A DNA stretch of 64,000 nt from Hoplostethus atlanticus (lineage: Eukaryota > Chordata > Actinopteri > Trachichthyiformes > Trachichthyidae): positions 1,426,001-1,490,000 of the forward strand of contig JAXDDX010000117.1 in assembly GCA_034670405.1 (NCBI GenBank). Direction: 5' to 3'. Shown piece after piece: positions 60,551 to 64,000 of the stretch (the first letter of the stretch is position 1; the number at the start of each line of letters is the position of its first letter). Position numbers and translations under genes: made by a program. The notes beneath the pieces were generated by a model that was given only the letters and a program-made list of their open reading frames with translations, had not been told where the DNA came from and made no database searches.

Positions 60551-62727
60551 CTCTTCCTCAGGTTCTGTGGGGAGTGTCTGCAGCCATGTCTTCAGGTGAC
60601 CTCTCCCCTCTGTCCTCTCTGTCGTGTGCCCTTTGACCCCAAGAAAGTGGACAGGTCCTCCAGCATGGAGAAGCAGCTGGGCTCATACAAAGCACCCTGC
60701 CGTGGTTGTAGCAAGAAGGTAGCCGACACACACCGTTATCATGGTTGATCCTGATTGCTGAATTATGACATGTTGAATTCCACAGGCTGAATGGAAACAG
60801 TAACATGTGGCAGAAACATTTTTGTGCTTGCTTGAAGCAGAATTTAAAGTCACAAGGATGAACAGAATTTCGATGGTGCCTTGCTTTAGTAATTCAATAT
60901 ATTACCAGTTGTAATAGGATTTATTTAATTTAGCATTAGTAATTTTAATAAGTAATTTTTCCTCAATTGATTTGTATTGATTGTATTTCCAACTCCATGT
61001 TCTGGTTCTTAAAATTGAGCTATCTAAACTCTTTATTTATTTTCTTGTCTTCATACAAACCTTTGGGCATAGGTCTACATGCCCCATTTTGGCAAATAAC
61101 TCTCACTACATGAAGCTCAAATTTCATATTAATGTATTATATCACATTCACCTTGCATGTGTTCAACTTCCAGTATTGATAGAAAGGTAATTAATAAAAC
61201 ATTAATCGAAGCAATCACTGAAAATACAAATATTTGGGTTGGACAAAGTTGATCTACTTGAATTCATCAAATTCAGATTCACATTCAGTTCGGATTATGA
61301 TAGAAACATTTTTTTTGCATTTATTTATTGTTAAATGTATACACTATATGGCCAAAAGTCAGTGGACACCTGACCATCACACCTATATGAGCTTGCTGGA
61401 CATCCCATTCTAAAACCATGGGCATTAATATGGAGTTGGACCCCCCTTTGCAGCTATAACAGTCGCCACTCTTTTGGGAAGGCTTTCCACAAGCTTTTGG
61501 AGTGTGTCTGTGGGAATTTGTGCCCATTCAGCCAAAAGAGCATTTGTGAGGTCAGGCAGTGATGTTGGACGAGAAGGCCTGGCTCGCAATCGGCGTTCTA
61601 ATTCCTCCCAAAGGTGTTCAATGGGGTTGAGGTCAGGGCTCTGTGCAGGCCAATCGAGTTCCTCCACACCAAACTCGTCTAACCATGTCTTTATGGACCT
61701 CGCTTTATGGACCTCGCTTGTGCACAGGGGCACAGTCATGCTGGAATAGCAAAGGGCCTTCCCCAAACTGTTGCCACAAAGTTGGAAGCGCCCAATTGGC
61801 TAAAATGTCTTCGTATCCTGTAGCATTAAGATTGCGCTTCACTGGAACTAAGGGGCCAAGCCCAAACCCTGAAAAATAGCCCCAGACCATTAATCCTCTT
61901 CCACCAAACTTCACAGTAGGCACTATGCATTCTGGTAGGTAGCGTTCTCCTGGCATCCGCCAAACCCAGATTCGTCCATCAGACTGCCAGATAGTGAAGC
62001 GTGATTCATCACTCCAAAGAACACGTTTCCACTGCTCCAGAGTCCAGTTGCGGCGTGCTTTACACCACTCCAGCCGACGCTTGGCATTGCGCATGGTGAT
62101 GTGAGGCTTGCGTGCAGCTGCTCGGCCATGGAAACCCACTCTGTAGTGAGTGCTGCAACAGATGATTTTTACACACTACGAGCTTCAGCGAGATTGCGTG
62201 GTCTACCACTTCGTGGCTGAGCTGTTGTTGCTCCTAGGCACTTCCACTTCACAATAATAGCTCTTACAGTTGACCAGGGCACATCTAGTAGGGCAGAGAT
62301 TTCACGAAGTGATTTGTGGCAAAGGTGGCATTCTATGACAGTGCCACGTTTAAAGTCACTGAGCTCTTCACGACCCATTCTAAATTCTAAATGTTTGTCT
62401 ATGGAGATTTCATGGCTACGTGCTGGATTTTATGCACCTGTTAGCAATGGGTGTGGCTGAAACACCTGAACTCAGTAATTAGTAGGGGTGTCCACTGACT
62501 TTTGGCTATATAGTGTATGTTATGATGGAGAATTGGCTAACAAGGTGATTTCTTTTTTTATTTCATTGTGCCGAATAACTCTCTCTTTCTCACTATGTCT
62601 CTATCTCCTCCTAGGTGGCTCTGGTAAAGATGAGGTCTCATATTGCTTCCTGTTCTAAGGTTCAGGAGCAGATGGCCAATTGTCCCAAGTTTGTCCCTGT
62701 GGTACCCACTTCACAACCTATACCAAG
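51432..62727 (+). CDS. rnf166: RING finger protein 166, exons 1-3 (partial)
   Basis: Exons: 51432-51610, 60562-60718 and 62615-62727. All have GT-AG sites and consistent phases. The ATG at 51432 gives MAMFRSF as in other vertebrates. ATG at 51429 is one codon earlier. The RING C3HC4 residues are C41, C44, C57, H59, C62, C65, C77 and C80, with intron 1 splitting the motif after H59-T60. A linker and the first C2HC finger follow (CRGCSKK...MRSHIASC), then [17 protein letters not shown]. The rest (a further zinc finger and the ubiquitin-interacting motif) must lie beyond the window. RNF166 is a RING E3 ligase of the RNF114/125/138 group. Intron 1 is ~8.95 kb and full of transposons. Confidence 0.95.
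52556..53570. mobile_element. Harbinger-like element, copy 2 in rnf166 intron 1
   Basis: GGGCCTCATTCACAAA and TTTTGTGAATGAGGCCC form the ends. The body is the reverse complement of 28656-29650. A degenerate plus-strand frame ([15 protein letters not shown]...) resembles the Myb/SANT-like second protein of Harbinger elements. Confidence 0.7.
52730..52975 (+). pseudogene. Myb/SANT-like remnant of the Harbinger-like element
   Basis: Reads [20 protein letters not shown]. Helix 1 of the SANT-like motif (E-x-E-V-L) is recognisable, but the tryptophans and helix 3 are gone. Assignment is tentative. Confidence 0.4.
53630..55860 (-). mobile_element. Tc1-like element with nested foldback insertion
   Basis: The left end GGAAAAAGTATGTAAACC matches, inverted, the right GGTTCACATACTTTTTCCC (55656-55674). 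The minus-strand transposase pieces include [30 protein letters not shown] and, near 55500-55320, [20 protein letters not shown]. These are in broken frames. A foldback element (53778-54880) splits it. Confidence 0.65.
53778..54880. mobile_element. foldback element, long inverted arms
   Basis: Left arm (about 53778-54260) and right arm (about 54500-54878) are inverted copies. Examples are GACCAATAGGAGCGCT against AGCGCTCCTATTGGTC, and CTACAAATC... against GATTTGTAG.... Both arms end near AACAAATTCTA. About 240 bp of unique centre separates them. Confidence 0.7.
55861..57196. other. rnf166 intron 1, no recognised gene
   Basis: AT-rich. A 71-codon frame at 56358-56573 has no recognisable motif. 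Confidence 0.4.
57197..57622. mobile_element. Tc1-like non-autonomous fragment
   Basis: Ends ...GTGTTCTAAAACTTTTGACC then GGTAATGTA. This is the ACCGGTCAAAAGTTT terminus common to a fish Tc1 family. The minus-strand frame gives [16 protein letters not shown], a product of the repeat. The left terminus is not found. Confidence 0.6.
58321..58605 (-). pseudogene. THAP-like domain fragment
   Basis: The minus-strand frame reads [20 protein letters not shown], then [16 protein letters not shown]. This has the FP-x-D-P, W and C-x2-HF spacing of a THAP domain, without the opening C-x2-4-C pair. It may belong to a decayed transposon. Confidence 0.4.
58640..59320. other. rnf166 intron 1, non-coding
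   Basis: AT-rich, with CTAACTA-type words at 58660-58810. From about 59030 the sequence might be part of a decayed LTR (AATAAAGC, inverted, at 59330), but the ends were not found. Confidence 0.35.
59323..59388 (-). repeat. repeat shared with 3470-3535
   Basis: The reverse complement reads GGCAATTTAAGTCAATTGCA and on to CAATAAAGCTATAACAC, matching 3470-3535. The copies diverge after ATAACAC. Confidence 0.6.
59578..59672. mobile_element. 95-bp hAT MITE
   Basis: The ends CAGTGGTCCTTAAATCTGG and CCGGATTTGAGGACCACTG are inverted. Perfect 8-bp duplications CTTTAAGG lie at 59570-59577 and 59673-59680. Confidence 0.9.
60476..60547. repeat. (CT)n just upstream of rnf166 exon 2
   Basis: A ~70-bp (CT)n run ends 14 bp before the acceptor AG at 60560-60561, so it forms the polypyrimidine tract. 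Confidence 0.9.
61342..62515 (-). mobile_element. Tc1-like element with both ends, in rnf166 intron 2
   Basis: CACTATATGGCCAAAAGTCA, followed by GTGGACACC, is mirrored at 62484-62515. TA lies on both sides (61340-61341 and 62516-62517). It carries a damaged minus-strand transposase. Confidence 0.9.
61425..62378 (-). pseudogene. Tc1-like transposase, two frame breaks and a deletion
   Basis: ATG at 62378 opens [15 protein letters not shown] with the HTH ([16 protein letters not shown]). About 60 residues before [10 protein letters not shown] are missing. Then come [16 protein letters not shown] (first Asp), [12 protein letters not shown] (second Asp) and [16 protein letters not shown] (Glu). 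A tandem duplication of ATGGACCTCGCTTT at about 61692-61720 breaks the frame between the last two. All three catalytic residues survive. Confidence 0.85.

Positions 62728-62776
<49 letters not shown>
62728..62776. repeat. (CA)n starting at the exon 3 donor
   Basis: A (CA)n run of ~45 bp begins within the GTACACAC donor of rnf166 exon 3. Confidence 0.9.
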
Positions 62777-62780
<4 letters not shown>

Positions 62781-63177
62781 TCTCCACCTTACAGCCCATC
62801 CCCAGGTACACCCAGAAAAAGGAGGGGTTTTCAAGGGTTCTTTGGTTAGGGTAGTGATTCTACAGCCTGTTAAATCTGTGTACATTTATATATATATTAT
62901 TATAGGAGTATAATTTGTAGTATTAATAAATGCGTAAATGTTTAATTATCAATTGAATGTGGAATTATGTAAAAATTGAATGATATTCTAAAAGTTAAAA
63001 ATGGAAAGCTTATACAGCTTTGTTTTTCAGTATTCTAATAGAATTGTAGTACTACTTTTGAAACACCCAGTATATAGAACCATAATGACTCAAAGAACCA
63101 AAGATTGGTCAAAATGAAAAAGGTATACAACCCAGTATGTAACACAGTACACAAAGGAGGTCTCGCATAAGGTTAGA
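62777..63177. other. rnf166 intron 3, non-coding
   Basis: A short copy of CAGCCCATCCCCAGGTACAC near 62791 resembles the end of exon 3, hinting at a local duplication. Otherwise no feature. Confidence 0.4.
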
Positions 63178-64000
63178 ATCAAATCAAATCAAATCACATT
63201 TATTTGTATAGCCCTTAATCACCGTTACAGTCTCTAAGGGCTTCACAGTGCCCAACATGTGAAAATAATAAATGATTAGTACACGACATCCCCCAGCCTT
63301 AGACCCTCACAGAGGACAAGGAAAAACTCCCACAAAACCTCATAGGGAAAATTGGAAGAAACCTTGGGAGGGGCTACTCAGAGAGGGATCCCCCTACCAG
63401 GACGGTTGGGCGTGCAATAGATGCCGAGTTTGGGCAAGCAGCGTATACACACTATATGAAAGTTTATTTTGGTGGGACATCCAGATCTGATGGGGAGGCA
63501 TCACAGCAACGGCAACTCAGTGAGCGTCATCATAGGACTAGGGGACCATGCAGGCGCCAACACTGCCCAGATAGGAGAGCGCAACGTCCGCTCAGTCAGC
63601 ATCGTCCTAAGAGGGGGGACCACGCAGACGCCAACTCTGCCGGGCTGCAGCCTGGAACAGATAGGAGACTCACCCACACACACACTCTCACTCACACAGA
63701 CAAACATGACCAGCGTCAGTGGACAGGAGCAGGTAGACCAGGAGAATAGGGCATGTAGATAGGATGCTAGTATTCATCGGCAGGACCCTGAGCTAGGATG
63801 AGCTAACTGGTCTAGCCTTACTCTGAGAAGAGACTGAGCCACTCCCTCAAGGCTGGTCAAATGACAGAGAGAATAAATGGGTTTTTAGCCTTGACTTAAA
63901 GACTTCGATAGAGCCTGCCTCTCTGATTGAGGCAGGCAGACTGTTCCAGAGATAGGGAGCCCAATAAGAAAAGGCTCTGTTACCTGCAGTTTTCTTTTTG
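63178..64000 (-). mobile_element. L2-like LINE 3' part, continues past the window
   Basis: Same family as 34822-36495, on the minus strand. It starts with an (AATCA)n tail (63178-63200) and a 3' UTR. From about 63840 the end of the ORF can be read on the minus strand ([22 protein letters not shown]). Confidence 0.85.

Noticed and set aside
62785..62850. Possible extra rnf166 exon after the CA repeat (TTACAGCCCATCCCCAGGTA)
   Set aside because: It resembles the end of exon 3 with AG and GT around it, but is only ~12 nt long and out of step with the known protein. Probably a local duplication.
1..64000. CRISPR arrays, operons, Shine-Dalgarno sites
   Set aside because: The sequence is eukaryotic. 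Tandem repeats here lack unique regular spacers, and coding exons are spliced.

Overview
This is vertebrate nuclear DNA, almost certainly from a teleost fish. It has long introns with GT-AG sites, a nuclear tRNA-Leu, and two host genes that I recognise from their exons: ctu2 on the minus strand and rnf166 on the plus strand. It is also densely covered in fish-type transposable elements (Tc1/mariner, hAT, Harbinger and Kolobok-like elements, L2-like LINEs). Abundant AACGTTAGC-type AT/CG words would suit a clupeiform such as herring or shad, but that is only a guess.

Layout. 1-3300: a locally amplified tRNA-Leu(TAG)/hAT array. 3301-4954: small repeats, including a tRNA-Gln-like pseudogene and a MITE. 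4961-26213: the most notable object, a 21,253-bp DNA transposon. It has inverted terminal repeats (TIRs) of about 3 kb, matching 18-bp tips that begin TAT and end ATA, and a flanking 6-bp GAAGCC duplication. It carries an apparently intact integrase-fold (DDE) transposase gene of the kind called IS3EU and, convergent to it, a HECT-type ubiquitin-ligase-like cargo gene. The first coding exon of the transposase lies inside the TIR and so is present at both ends. Its right-hand copy points toward the HECT-like gene, whose own exons show no start codon, and the reading phase fits. The right arm also has a recent 2,327-bp tandem duplication and two hAT insertions with perfect 8-bp target duplications.

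26220-30300: LINE and MITE debris, including one MITE nested in another. 30897-46628: ctu2 (tRNA thiolation subunit 2), reconstructed as 16 exons coding for 513 residues with no frame break, its introns full of LINE, Tc1 and hAT remnants. 46629-51431: the space between ctu2 and rnf166, which are divergent as in other vertebrates. Here a LINE and GC-rich MITEs have pushed the starts 4.8 kb apart. 51432 to the right edge: the first three coding exons of rnf166 (RING E3 ligase), continuing past the window, with Tc1, Harbinger-like and LINE insertions in the introns.

No virus gene, CRISPR array or bacterial-type operon was seen.
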